This document shows, one piece after another, positions 33,642 through 42,497 of a DNA stretch of 60,155 nucleotides. Numbering within the stretch: the stretch's first letter is position 1; the number at the start of each line of letters is the position of its first letter. This DNA is from SIG424 sp045546695 (GTDB taxonomy: Bacteria; Bacillota; Clostridia; UBA1212; UBA1255), in contig JAZQDE010000024.1 of assembly GCA_045546695.1 (NCBI GenBank), forward strand, positions 1-60,155. The letters are read 5' to 3'. A program made the translations under genes and the position numbers. The notes under the pieces were generated by a model. That model was not told the DNA's origin. It searched no databases and saw nothing but the letters and a program-made list of their open reading frames with translations.

Positions 33642-34757
33642 TTATATATTACTGAATATAAACCATAGCGCTCCAACTGCAACCAGACCAAGTATAACGG
33701 CGATGATAATTCTGAGTGCTGACATAGGTGCTCTGCCGCCTACCTTGCCGGTCTGACCATTTATAATAAAATTGTATACTTTGCCTTTGTACTTAAAAGA
33801 TGACATCCATACTGGAAGCAATAAATACTTATATGTAAGGTCATCATATTTTGTTTTCAGATTAAGATTCGTAACCATAGACGCATTTCTTGTCATGCGG
33901 ATAAGCCTGTCTATTTCACGTTCAAGGTCACGGTTAATAGCAACCTTTGCGTCCTTTTCCCATGCATCTTTAAGACCGATGCAATATCTTTCAGAACCAT
34001 ATCCTGCCAGATATTCAGGCTTGTACTCAACATTACTTTCCGTATCATAATTGTTGATTGAACGAAGCAAATCGGTGTCGTGCTTGTTCGTAGCCAAAGC
34101 CACCTTATCGTTGAAAAACTTGTTATACTTCCCTGACGTAAAATGCCAATGAGTTACAACACGCTGTTTGCCGTCCTTGTCTGTATAATAATGATTTACG
34201 CCATATCTTGCAGTATACGATGTGTTTGTATCAGTATCGAAAGTCCAGAAAGGAAGATAAATGCCTTTAAAATTATCTGCCTTAGCTTGTTTTTTCGCTG
34301 CACGCGGAGTGAAAAGCTTACGCTTTATCCATTTAAGAAAGCTTTCGTTTGCCTGCTTCTTTGATATCTTAAAAGGTACAACGCCTCCGGGTGCCATCGT
34401 TTTCTGGTCAGATGCCTCCATTACCTGGTTTGACCCGCAGTATGGACATTCACCTGCAATCTCAAGAGCATCATACACTGTTTCTGCTCCACAGGATTTA
34501 CAGATTACAACCTTTTTCTCTGCTCCCCAGTCACAGTTTTCGTAATTTTCAGCATCTTCAAAACGAAGCTCCTGGGCGGCTTTTATCTCTTCTTCATCTT
34601 CAACTTCTTCATGATAGCCGCAATAAGGACAACCCATGTCGCCCGTTTCAGGCACAAAGTCCATTACACCACCGCATTGAGGACATTTGCGGTCAGTCTC
34701 GTCCATTGTCTGCGCAACTTTTGGCTCTTCAAAAAAATCCCTGTTATCTTCTGCCAT
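33642..34757 (-). CDS. Zinc-ribbon membrane protein (YdjG-like)
   Basis: 371 residues. Two zinc ribbons lie at the N-terminus: CPQCGGVMDF..MGCPYCGYHEE (~22-48) and ICKSCGAET..GECPYCGSN (~85-110). A middle domain (~125-330, FWTFDTDTNTSYTARYG, YLLLPVWMSSFKY) follows, then one C-terminal TM helix (IIIAVILGLVAVGALWFIF). In B. subtilis the ydjG-ydjH-ydjI operon downstream of a PspA homologue encodes a similar protein together with the SPFH protein YdjI, forming a membrane-stress complex. Here the SPFH partner lies just upstream. ATG 34757 is preferred over GTG 34766, but no strong SD is present. No PspA gene is in view. Confidence 0.8.
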   Translation of the reverse strand: MAEDNRDFFEEPKVAQTMDETDRKCPQCGGVMDFVPETGDMGCPYCGYHEEVEDEEEIKAAQELRFEDAENYENCDWGAEKKVVICKSCGAETVYDALEIAGECPYCGSNQVMEASDQKTMAPGGVVPFKISKKQANESFLKWIKRKLFTPRAAKKQAKADNFKGIYLPFWTFDTDTNTSYTARYGVNHYYTDKDGKQRVVTHWHFTSGKYNKFFNDKVALATNKHDTDLLRSINNYDTESNVEYKPEYLAGYGSERYCIGLKDAWEKDAKVAINRDLEREIDRLIRMTRNASMVTNLNLKTKYDDLTYKYLLLPVWMSSFKYKGKVYNFIINGQTGKVGGRAPMSALRIIIAVILGLVAVGALWFIFSNI

Positions 34758-34784
34758 TATTTTCACCGACTAAAAAGAGTATAT

Positions 34785-36035
34785 TTATCTGATTTCTGAT
34801 GCATCAAAACGGTCTCCGCACTCAGGACAGAACTTAGGTGGATTTTCAGGATTAACTGCCTGCCAACCACAATTTGAACATGTGTAAGTTCTGCTCATTA
34901 CGGGTCTCGGAGATGCACACTCTACACAGAATTTGCCGGAATTCTTTGTACCGCACTGTGTACAGAACCATTGTCCCGAAGCACTCGCCTGCTGTGCCTG
35001 AGGCTGAACAGGAGCCTGTGCCTGCTGTGCAGCACCCATTTCATACAGATTCTGGGCATTTACACCACCTGCCTGCATAGCCATATTCATACCCATAAAG
35101 CCCATAACAGCGCCATTGCCATTAGCCGCAGCAGCACGCATAGCATCGCCCTGCGCACCTACGAGAGAAGCAGCCGCCATATTGGGATTCGTAAACACAG
35201 CAGTACGCTGAAGCTCCTTGATCATAGCTTCATCTTCTTCAGAAGCCTTAACTGAGCTCACACCAAACGAAGCAACCTCAATACCTCTGAGACTTCCCCA
35301 CTTTTCAGAAAGAACGTCATTAAGAACGTCGGCAATCTCCTGTGTGTGACCGGGAAGCGCACTATATCTGATACCCATCATGGATATCTTGGCAAACGCC
35401 GGCTGAAGAGCTGTCATAAGCTCACTTTTGAGCTGACTGTCGATAGAATCTCTTCTATACTCATCACTCACATTGCCACACACGTTTGTATAGAACAGAA
35501 TCGGGTCTGTAATCTTGTATGAATATTCACCGTGACATCTGATGCTGATATCAATATCAAGTCCGATGCGCACATCAACCGTACGGAACGGAACAGGATT
35601 CGGCGTACCATATTTATTTCCGATAATTTCCTTTGTATTAAAATAGTAAACACGCTGATCTTTGCCGGTGTCGCCGCCATAAGTAAAACGCTTACCAATA
35701 GTTTTGAACGTATTTATGATTCCTTTACCAAGTCCGCCGGTGAAAAGGCTGGGTTCTGTAGACGTATCGTATACAAACACGCCGGGCTCTGCACAAACGT
35801 CAACAACCTTGCCCTGCTCAACGATAATCATACACTGACCATCATTTACAGCGATAGCAGAACCGTTTGATATGATATTTTCACTGCCCTTTGTATTGGA
35901 ACTTCTGCCGGACACCTTCTTGGCACCTTTCTGCACAAGAACGTCAGATGACATAGACTCACAATAAAAATATTCTTTCCACTGGTCAGCCAGTGTGCTG
36001 TTTGTAGAACCAAAAAATGCCTTAATAAGACCCAT
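34785..36035 (-). CDS. SPFH-domain protein with C-terminal zinc ribbons (YdjI-like)
   Basis: 416 residues. It has an SPFH/virion-core-type domain (~20-290: IVEQGKVVDVCAEPGVFVYDTSTEPSLF, PVPFRTVDVRIGLDIDISIRCHGEYSYKI), an Ala/Met/Gln-rich hinge (~290-350) and two C-terminal zinc ribbons (WFCTQCGTKNSGKFCVEC and YTCSNCGWQAV..KFCPECG). Such proteins oligomerise on membranes. The B. subtilis homologue YdjI acts with YdjG and a PspA protein under envelope stress. AAAGGATG precedes ATG 36035, which follows the argH stop by 1 nt, so it is probably transcribed with argH as well as with the zinc-ribbon gene 27 nt downstream. Confidence 0.87.
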   Translation of the reverse strand: MGLIKAFFGSTNSTLADQWKEYFYCESMSSDVLVQKGAKKVSGRSSNTKGSENIISNGSAIAVNDGQCMIIVEQGKVVDVCAEPGVFVYDTSTEPSLFTGGLGKGIINTFKTIGKRFTYGGDTGKDQRVYYFNTKEIIGNKYGTPNPVPFRTVDVRIGLDIDISIRCHGEYSYKITDPILFYTNVCGNVSDEYRRDSIDSQLKSELMTALQPAFAKISMMGIRYSALPGHTQEIADVLNDVLSEKWGSLRGIEVASFGVSSVKASEEDEAMIKELQRTAVFTNPNMAAASLVGAQGDAMRAAAANGNGAVMGFMGMNMAMQAGGVNAQNLYEMGAAQQAQAPVQPQAQQASASGQWFCTQCGTKNSGKFCVECASPRPVMSRTYTCSNCGWQAVNPENPPKFCPECGDRFDASEIR

Positions 36036-36036
36036 A

Positions 36037-37431
36037 TTATTTCATCCTTTCCTCAATCCATTTTCGCATATAATCAATAGCTTCCCTGGCACGCTCTTTT
36101 GCCGGTCCGCCGACGTGAGCTCTGCCGGAGACACAAGCCTCAGGCGTAATAGCCTTGTAAATATCTTCATCAACAGTGCAGAATCCTTCGCAGAATTCGT
36201 TGAACTTTTCAAGCGGAACATCCTCAATATTTATACCCTTTTCAATACAATAAACAACGAGCTCGCCTGTAATTTTATGGGACGCTCTGAACGGAACGCC
36301 GCGCTTTGTGATATAGTCAGCAAAATCAGTACTGTTAAGATATCCTTCAAAAGCAGCCTTGTACATGGTATCTTTGTTGAAACGGCACGTAGCAAGCATC
36401 TTTGTGAAAACTTTCAGACACATAAGTACTGTCTCTTCACTGTCAAAAATTGCCTCCTTGTCCTCTTGCATGTCCTTATTATATGCCAGCGGAAGTGACT
36501 TCATAACAGTAAGCAATGCCATCAGGTTGCCATACACACGACCTGTCTTGCCGCGAACAAGCTCTGCCACGTCAGGATTTTTCTTCTGAGGCATTATAGA
36601 AGAGCCTGTTGAAAAGCCGTCATCCATAGTAACAAAGTTGAATTCGCTTGTAGACCATGTGATGAGCTCCTCGCAAAAACGGCTAAGGTGCATCATGATG
36701 ATTGAATAACAAGAAGCAAGTTCAATTGCAAAATCTCTGTCACTTACAGAATCCATGCTGTTCATGGTAACGCCGCCTGTCATACCAAGCGTATCTGCAA
36801 CGTATTGTCTGTCAATCGGATAAGTAGAGCCTGCAAGAGCGCCGCTGCCCAAAGGACATACGTCTGTCCTCTTGTAGCAGTCATATAATCTCTCAACGTC
36901 TCTTTTGAACATCTGCGCATATGCATTCATGTGATGTGCAAGCGTAACAGGCTGTGCATGCTGCATATGTGTAAAGCCGGGCATAATCGTATCGAGATTC
37001 GCCTCAGCTACGTCAAGAACCGTACCGATGAGTGCTGCAAGAGCATCGCGTGTCTCAGTAATAGCTCCGCAAAGATACAAACGGACGTCAAGTGCCACCT
37101 GGTCGTTACGGGACCTTGCTGTGTGAAGTCTTTTTCCGGCATCACCGATGCGTTTTGTAAGCAGACCTTCAATAAAGGTGTGTATATCTTCGCAACTAAG
37201 ATCTATCTCAAGCTCGCCTGATTCAATCTGATTCTTTATATTATCAAGTTCTGCAGTAATACTGTCGGCCTCTTCCTGAGTAATAATACCCTGCTTGCCG
37301 AGCATATTCGCATGAACAATACTGCCTAAAATATCAGCTTTATACATTTTCTGATCGAATTTGATTGATGAATTGAAAACATCAACGTCGTTATCTGTAA
37401 GACCTGTAAAGCGGCCTCCCCATAACTTCAT
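36037..37431 (-). CDS. argH: Argininosuccinate lyase
   Basis: 464 residues, the usual size. It cleaves argininosuccinate to arginine and fumarate. It starts MKLWGGRFTG, the conserved ArgH N-terminus; the frame is open further upstream to 37668 but that part overlaps the promoter and the divergent gene. Superfamily signature GSSIMPQKKNPD, plus TARSRNDQVALDVRLY and GFTHMQHAQPVTLAHH. Asn/His residues of the fumarase/aspartase fold are in place. No argG is adjacent. The promoter is interleaved with that of the divergent ADP-ribosylglycohydrolase gene. Confidence 0.97.
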   Translation of the reverse strand: MKLWGGRFTGLTDNDVDVFNSSIKFDQKMYKADILGSIVHANMLGKQGIITQEEADSITAELDNIKNQIESGELEIDLSCEDIHTFIEGLLTKRIGDAGKRLHTARSRNDQVALDVRLYLCGAITETRDALAALIGTVLDVAEANLDTIMPGFTHMQHAQPVTLAHHMNAYAQMFKRDVERLYDCYKRTDVCPLGSGALAGSTYPIDRQYVADTLGMTGGVTMNSMDSVSDRDFAIELASCYSIIMMHLSRFCEELITWSTSEFNFVTMDDGFSTGSSIMPQKKNPDVAELVRGKTGRVYGNLMALLTVMKSLPLAYNKDMQEDKEAIFDSEETVLMCLKVFTKMLATCRFNKDTMYKAAFEGYLNSTDFADYITKRGVPFRASHKITGELVVYCIEKGINIEDVPLEKFNEFCEGFCTVDEDIYKAITPEACVSGRAHVGGPAKERAREAIDYMRKWIEERMK

Positions 37432-37463
37432 GGAAATCACATCCCTACTATATAATCCCTGTG

Positions 37464-37492
37464 ATTTTACCATCTTGTAACATTTTTTACAA
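37464..37492 (-). promoter_or_regulatory. Promoter of argH
   Basis: Minus-strand TTGTAA (37487-37492), 17-nt spacer, TAAAAT (37464-37469). It overlaps the divergent promoter at 37475-37503. Confidence 0.75.
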
Positions 37493-37503
37493 TATGATAA
37501 AAT
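37475..37503 (+). promoter_or_regulatory. Promoter of the ADP-ribosylglycohydrolase gene
   Basis: TTGTAA (37475-37480), 17-nt spacer, TAAAAT (37498-37503). The two -35 boxes form the palindrome TTGTAA-N6-TTACAA. Confidence 0.75.
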
Positions 37504-37539
37504 TACCGGAGAGATAGCTAATAGAAAGCGGTAATAAAT

Positions 37540-39498
37540 ATGAATATGACCTGGCAGGAATATTGCGATAAGATTTATGGCTGTTTTACCGGTAAAAGTG
37601 TTGCCGGTACGATTGGTGCGCCCTACGAAGGCTACAAAGGAAGAATGCGTGTCAATTATGACCCGCAAAGCTTTGCAAAGCCACTTCCCAACGATGACCT
37701 TGATTTACAGATTCTGTGGCTCGAAGTTGTTGAAAAATTCGGAAGTAACTTCACTTCTTCAGATCTTGCCAAGGCTTTTTACGAAAAATGCCCTTATTCC
37801 CCCGGAGAATATGCTACCTTTAAGAAAAATTATGATTTAGGCTTGTATCCACCGCTTACAGGTAAATTCAATAACAATTATTATATCGAAGGCATGGGTT
37901 GCTCTATCCGCAGTGAGATATGGGCGTGCTTTTCACCGGGATGTCCTGATCTTGCCACGTCACTTGCTGCAAAAGACGGCGTACTTGACCACGAAGGCGA
38001 ATCAGTAATCGCCCAGCAGTATCTTGCAGCATTAGAAGCACTCGCCTTCACAAACGACACAAAAACCCCGGAAGCGCTGATAATATTGGCGCTCAAATAT
38101 ATCGATAAAGACAGCCGTTTTGCGCAGCTCGTCAGCAACGTTGTTGACTGGTGCGATGATTCAAAAGAGCCCGAGTACGTTTTCGGCAGGATTCTTCGCG
38201 ACTACGGTCACCCGGACTGCACTAATATGTACCAGAATATGGGTATTATCATTATGTCCCTGATACTGGGTAAAGGCCATTTTATACATAGCGTTATGAT
38301 GGCTCTTAACTGTGGCTTTGACACAGACTGCACGTGTGCTACAGTAGGTGCCGTTATCGGTCTGCTTGAAGGCGGCAAGAAGCTGATGAAAAAATACAAC
38401 ATACCTGACCAGGTTTTCAAATGCGGTGTTGACGTCAGCAGAATTTCAAACAGAGTTTACGACCTTGCAAACGATATTGCTCTGGCAGGTCTGTTCTTCA
38501 GAGACCTTAACAAAAAAGTGACAATCACCGATTACTCTGAAGAACACATCCCTACTGTTGAAAACGTAAGATCACTTCCGATTGAGTTTAACGTAAAATA
38601 TGAAAACGACGACCCCGTAATCGCCCCCGGCGAAACGAAGATGGTCACAATCCAGTTTGATTCAATTATGAAGCTAAAGGCCGCAGGCACTGTGAAAATA
38701 TATGCACCCGAGGGATTTACTGTACATCCCGATGAAAAGAAATTCAGAATCGGCGGTATTTTTTCACAAAGTCCTGAGTTCTATATAACGGCATCAAAAG
38801 AAATGCCTGTAATGATGGAGAAAAACATCTTCAAGATACTCGTTACAATGGATAATAATGACAGCTATCGTTTTTCTTTCGGCCTTGTTGGCGCGATTCT
38901 CGGCAAAGTTTACGGACCTTTCTGGGAAAATACCACAAGAATGAATCCTCCCGGAAACGACGAGTCGTATTACAATAGTTTCCCAAGACCGAGAAACGAA
39001 AATGATGCGATGACAACGATGAGAGAGTTTCACCTTAATATGGAAGCAGACTGGGAATGTGATTATCTCGAAGACCAGCTCCTTGGCGGCAGCCTCCTGC
39101 CGGCAGGACTCGTTCCCGACCCTGCGTACAGAGGTTTTAACGTTGTTTTGCGCAAAGACAAGTTCTGCTTTGAGGATTTTATGTCAAACAAGATGCCTTG
39201 TGTTGTTTATTTTGTAAGAGATATTTACGCACCCGAGGATATGGACGTCTGTCTTCAGATCGGTCACAGCGATGCTTTCAGATTATGGAAAGACGGCGAT
39301 CTTATTGCTTTTTCTGATAAGTCATGCAACTGGACCCCTGAAAATATCCATCTTCTGGGACTGCCTCTTAACAAAGGCATAAACAGATTTGTTGCAAAGA
39401 TTGCGCGCACAAATGGTGTATCTGACTTCAGTCTTATGTTTACAAAAGACGGTGCATGTACAGATATGATTACCTGCCTTGGTAACTGCAAGCAGTAA
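37540..39498 (+). CDS. ADP-ribosylglycohydrolase-family protein with C-terminal beta domains
   Basis: 652 residues. The N-terminal ARH/DraG domain (~5-320) has YGCFTGKSVAGTIGAPYEG, PNDDLDLQILWLEVV (metal-binding Asp pair) and ALNCGFDTDCTCATVGAVIGLLEG (second metal-binding motif). The C-terminal half (~325-652) is predicted beta-rich, with PEFYITASKEM and a sandwich ending LGLPLNKGINRFVAKIARTNG, like a carbohydrate-binding or NPCBM module. ARH enzymes remove ADP-ribose from proteins or small molecules; large fusions such as this may act on other N- or O-glycosides. No signal peptide. The last 29 nt overlap the convergent AI-2E gene. Confidence 0.85.
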   Translation: MNMTWQEYCDKIYGCFTGKSVAGTIGAPYEGYKGRMRVNYDPQSFAKPLPNDDLDLQILWLEVVEKFGSNFTSSDLAKAFYEKCPYSPGEYATFKKNYDLGLYPPLTGKFNNNYYIEGMGCSIRSEIWACFSPGCPDLATSLAAKDGVLDHEGESVIAQQYLAALEALAFTNDTKTPEALIILALKYIDKDSRFAQLVSNVVDWCDDSKEPEYVFGRILRDYGHPDCTNMYQNMGIIIMSLILGKGHFIHSVMMALNCGFDTDCTCATVGAVIGLLEGGKKLMKKYNIPDQVFKCGVDVSRISNRVYDLANDIALAGLFFRDLNKKVTITDYSEEHIPTVENVRSLPIEFNVKYENDDPVIAPGETKMVTIQFDSIMKLKAAGTVKIYAPEGFTVHPDEKKFRIGGIFSQSPEFYITASKEMPVMMEKNIFKILVTMDNNDSYRFSFGLVGAILGKVYGPFWENTTRMNPPGNDESYYNSFPRPRNENDAMTTMREFHLNMEADWECDYLEDQLLGGSLLPAGLVPDPAYRGFNVVLRKDKFCFEDFMSNKMPCVVYFVRDIYAPEDMDVCLQIGHSDAFRLWKDGDLIAFSDKSCNWTPENIHLLGLPLNKGINRFVAKIARTNGVSDFSLMFTKDGACTDMITCLGNCKQ

Positions 39499-40507
39499 AC
39501 ACCTTTTCAGCAATGCATTTTAATACTGCATATACAGGAACTGCCAGCAAAATCCCCCATAGTGCAAAGAATTCACCACCAATAAATATAACGACGATTG
39601 TTGTTATCGGATGAATACCGAGACTACCTTGTATTATTCTCGGTGACAGGAAGTTATTGTCAAATTGTTGTGCTGCTACAAATAAGATTATCACCCATAT
39701 TGCCTTCATCGGTGAAATGAATATTGCTGATATTACAGCAGGTACAGCACCTATTACCGGCCCAAAATATGGTATCAGATTTGATATACCTCCTATTATT
39801 CCAAGAAGCACCGCATAAGGCACGCCAATCAACATAAGACCTATCGTTTCTGCCGTACCGATGATCAAAGCAATCAATATCTGCCCCTGTAAAAATTTGG
39901 AAAGTATTCTTCCAAGTTCGTCCATAGTCCCCTTGACTGTCTCGCGCCAGGAAAAAGGAAACCATCCCAAAAAGCTTTCAAATATCTGTTTTTTATCTTT
40001 CATCATATATACAGCCAGTACAAACGTTGTCAGTATCCCGACAACAACTTCAATAATACTGCCTGCAATCTGCAAAGCATATCCGGAAATATTTTCTATT
40101 ACCCGGGAAATATTACTCAGTATCTTATCGTACGACGCCTGCGCAATCTTTGATATCTTCTCATTAATCTCAGGATTTGACGTAAGTTCTTTCATCTTAT
40201 CAAGCAGATTTTCCATCGTTTCCGGCAGATTTTTCACAAGATCGCTGATATTCCGGCTGAGAATCGGAATCACAAAGATAAATATGCCAATAATTGTCAA
40301 TAGTAATATACAAAATACAATCAGAATTGCCATGTTACGGCTGATTTTATTTTTACGCGTAAGAAAATATACTGCCGGCTCCAGCATGTAAGCAAGCAGG
40401 CTTCCAAGCAGGAGCTCAAGCAATATATTCTGAATCTTGTCCCAGAAAATAATTATCAGGACAAGGAGCAATATAGGAATAAGAAATAACAGTCTATTCT
40501 TTTTCAA
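39470..40507 (-). CDS. AI-2E family transporter-like membrane protein
   Basis: 345 residues with about eight hydrophobic segments. Family features are the paired N-terminal helices, a cytoplasmic or peripheral amphipathic stretch (~75-140), then FVLAVYMMKDKKQIFESFLGWFPFSWRE and a C-terminal LIGVPYAVLLGIIGGISNLIPYFGPVIGAVPAVI, the most conserved part. Members range from AI-2 exporters to sodium/proton antiporters, so the substrate is open. The start is TTG 40507, overlapping the stop of the 57-aa gene as TTGA. The C-terminus (FTACSYQGR) is encoded antisense to the end of the ARH gene. Confidence 0.88.
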   Translation of the reverse strand: MKKNRLLFLIPILLLVLIIIFWDKIQNILLELLLGSLLAYMLEPAVYFLTRKNKISRNMAILIVFCILLLTIIGIFIFVIPILSRNISDLVKNLPETMENLLDKMKELTSNPEINEKISKIAQASYDKILSNISRVIENISGYALQIAGSIIEVVVGILTTFVLAVYMMKDKKQIFESFLGWFPFSWRETVKGTMDELGRILSKFLQGQILIALIIGTAETIGLMLIGVPYAVLLGIIGGISNLIPYFGPVIGAVPAVISAIFISPMKAIWVIILFVAAQQFDNNFLSPRIIQGSLGIHPITTIVVIFIGGEFFALWGILLAVPVYAVLKCIAEKVFTACSYQGR

Positions 40508-40677
40508 AACATGCTCTTCATGTCATTCATCTTTTTTCCGGCTTTAATGAGTAGCCGGCCTGCTTTGCAACTGCTTCCCGTACACATACTTTTTACGACG
40601 CAAGCTGCCATAGTACCTGCCACTCCTCCACATACCATACCCAGCATCATAGCCGGGAGAAATTTTCCTGTGTTCAT
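40504..40677 (-). CDS. Small membrane protein, 57 residues
   Basis: Minus strand ATG 40677 to TGA 40504. It has a short polar start (MNTGKFLPA), one hydrophobic Gly/Ala-rich helix (MMLGMVCGGVAGTMAACVV), then a Cys- and Lys-rich tail (SMCTGSSCKAGRLLIKAGKKMNDMKSMF). Evidence for reality: its ATG overlaps the PRC-barrel stop (ATGA) and its stop overlaps the AI-2E start (TTGA), so it is locked between two genes by translational coupling. Its layout recalls small YtxH-type envelope proteins, but no family is claimed. Confidence 0.75.
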   Translation of the reverse strand: MNTGKFLPAMMLGMVCGGVAGTMAACVVKSMCTGSSCKAGRLLIKAGKKMNDMKSMF

Positions 40678-41150
40678 TGTTTATTTCCCCTTGCAATTAT
40701 AAATTCTTCGCCAAACTCCACACCGTCTTTAAGGTTAATCACGTTGCGGCCTTCTACAATGTCTTCCATAAAACCGCGTGAAAGTTCAATCTCTTCAATT
40801 ATTCCGCTTTCCATATCGAATATGCAATCACTGACAACACCCATCGCCTGACCCTCGTCAGACAATACGTTTTTTCCGATCACATTGTCATAGAAGCTGC
40901 TCTTTTTAAGGTGAACACTATGAGCGTATCTGCTAAGAGACTTTTCATCGTAAATCACACAAGCCGTCTTATCCAGTTTAAGGATATCTTCAAGCCTGAT
41001 ATATTTTTTACCGAATCCGGGCGCTCCGTCCACCAGAAACCCGCCTACGTTGTCTTTGCTGTCATATAACGCATCCCCCAGATATCCTGCCCTCGCGTCG
41101 TTTTTCAGACATACAACAGGAACGCCTCTTGCTTCAATTATTCTGACCAT
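40674..41150 (-). CDS. PRC-barrel domain protein
   Basis: 158 residues in two repeats of the PRC-barrel fold: residues ~1-70 (VRIIEARGVPVVCLKNDARAGYLGDALYD...LEDI) and ~85-155 (FYDNVIGKNVLSDEGQAMGVVSDCIFDMESGIIEEIELSRGFMEDI). The pattern G..V...G...G.v.D..fd...g.i.... is the family hallmark (RimM C-terminus, photosynthetic reaction centre H subunit, YlmC/YrrD group). Clostridial relatives are sporulation-associated or of unknown role. It is the first gene of a three-gene operon with overlapping starts and stops (PRC, 57-aa protein, AI-2E). GGAGGA lies 7 nt upstream. Confidence 0.85.
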   Translation of the reverse strand: MVRIIEARGVPVVCLKNDARAGYLGDALYDSKDNVGGFLVDGAPGFGKKYIRLEDILKLDKTACVIYDEKSLSRYAHSVHLKKSSFYDNVIGKNVLSDEGQAMGVVSDCIFDMESGIIEEIELSRGFMEDIVEGRNVINLKDGVEFGEEFIIARGNKQ

Positions 41151-41173
41151 GTGAAATCCTCCAAATCTTTTAG

Positions 41174-41205
41174 TTGTATATTTTGTAAATATCTGTAAAA
41201 TATAC
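41174..41205 (+). promoter_or_regulatory. Promoter of the DUF1015 gene, overlapped by an inverted repeat
   Basis: TTGTAT (41174-41179), 16-nt spacer, TAAAAT (41196-41201). A perfect inverted repeat GTATATTTT-N12-AAAATATAC (41176-41205) covers the promoter between the divergent PRC and DUF1015 genes and may be an operator. Confidence 0.55.
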
Positions 41206-41243
41206 TTCGTAATTCAAATCACCTGAAAAGGAGCTTTTTTATA

Positions 41244-42497
41244 ATGTCAACAATTAATACGATCAAGTCAGCCGGAATTACGGCCGCAGATATATTATTA
41301 CCCGCAGATAAATATGATATGCACAAGTGGGCAACAATTGCATGTGACCAATTTACTTCCAATCCCGAATATTGGAAAAATGTGGAAAAAATAACTGACG
41401 GCGCAAAATCTACGTACAACCTTATGTTCCCCGAATTCTTTTTAGAAAAAGGAAATGACGATGATCGTATTGTTAAAATAAACCGGAACATGTCAGATTA
41501 TCTTGCTGACGGTACGTTTGTTGAATATAAAAACTCTTTTGTTTACGTTGAAAGGTCTGTGCCCTCCGGCATACGTCGCGGCCTTATCGCTGCTATCGAC
41601 TTAGAGCAGTATGACTACGCTCCGGGCTCTACGACGCTTGTGCGTGCATCTGAAGCAACAGTAACGTCACGTATCCCACCGCGCGTGAAAATACGTAAAA
41701 ACGCTCCTCTTGAGATGCCTCATATCCTGATTCTTATTAACGACCCTGACAGAAGCGTAATTGAGCCTCTGGCTGATATGTGCAAGGAAAAGCAGCCTGT
41801 ATATGACTTTGATCTTATGTTAGGTGGCGGCCATATTCGCTCATACATAATCAATGACGAAAACGAGAAAAACAGCATCACAGACAGTCTCATCGCCCTT
41901 AAAAACTCTACAGGTGACCCAACTCCTTTGTTATACGCTGTCGGAGACGGCAATCATTCTCTTGCTTCTGCAAAATGTCATTATGAAGAACTAAAAAAAG
42001 CCGGGCTTGCAACGTCGGCTTCTCCATGCCGCTTTGCTTTGGTTGAGATTGAAAATATTTTTGACGATGCTATGATTTTCGAGCCGATTCACCGCGTACT
42101 TTTCACCGTAGACGCAAATGATTTTATTGATTTTTGTGAAAAAGAAAACAGCTCCCTGAATATGGAAGATTGTTTTGAAATACCTTATATCGCTGGCAAT
42201 ATCAAAGATACGTTAAAACTGTCTAAGGAGCTTCATACGCTCAGTGTCGGCGCACTTCAATTACTTATGGACAAGTACATGCTGACACATAAAGACGTTG
42301 ATATCGATTACATACACGAGCCTGAGACAGTTACAGAACTTGGTTCAGAAGATGGCAACATGGGATTCTTCCTGCCTGCCATGGACAAGTATGATTTCTT
42401 CCCGACTATTGTTAAAAATGGTTCTCTCCCACGAAAAACATTTTCCATGGGAGAGTCAACTGAAAAACGATATTATATTGAGTGCAGAAAAATATAA
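41244..42497 (+). CDS. DUF1015 family protein
   Basis: 417 residues. The N-terminal half has GITAADILLPADKYDMHKWATIACDQ...WKNVE. The central family signature is LLYAVGDGNHSLASAKCHYEEL (~225-250), with nearby FDLMLGGGH and CRFALVEIENIFDDAM. The fold is predicted alpha/beta and cytosolic. DUF1015 proteins are widespread in Clostridia, often near serine-biosynthesis genes, but their reaction is not established to my knowledge. AAAAGGAG precedes the start by ~9 nt. It is convergent with the GH4 gene: the two stop codons are adjacent at 42497/42498. Confidence 0.85.
   Translation: MSTINTIKSAGITAADILLPADKYDMHKWATIACDQFTSNPEYWKNVEKITDGAKSTYNLMFPEFFLEKGNDDDRIVKINRNMSDYLADGTFVEYKNSFVYVERSVPSGIRRGLIAAIDLEQYDYAPGSTTLVRASEATVTSRIPPRVKIRKNAPLEMPHILILINDPDRSVIEPLADMCKEKQPVYDFDLMLGGGHIRSYIINDENEKNSITDSLIALKNSTGDPTPLLYAVGDGNHSLASAKCHYEELKKAGLATSASPCRFALVEIENIFDDAMIFEPIHRVLFTVDANDFIDFCEKENSSLNMEDCFEIPYIAGNIKDTLKLSKELHTLSVGALQLLMDKYMLTHKDVDIDYIHEPETVTELGSEDGNMGFFLPAMDKYDFFPTIVKNGSLPRKTFSMGESTEKRYYIECRKI

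Noticed and set aside
37432..37668. 79-residue N-terminal extension of argH
   Set aside because: It covers the argH promoter and the divergent gene's start; MKLWGGRF at 37431 is the family N-terminus.
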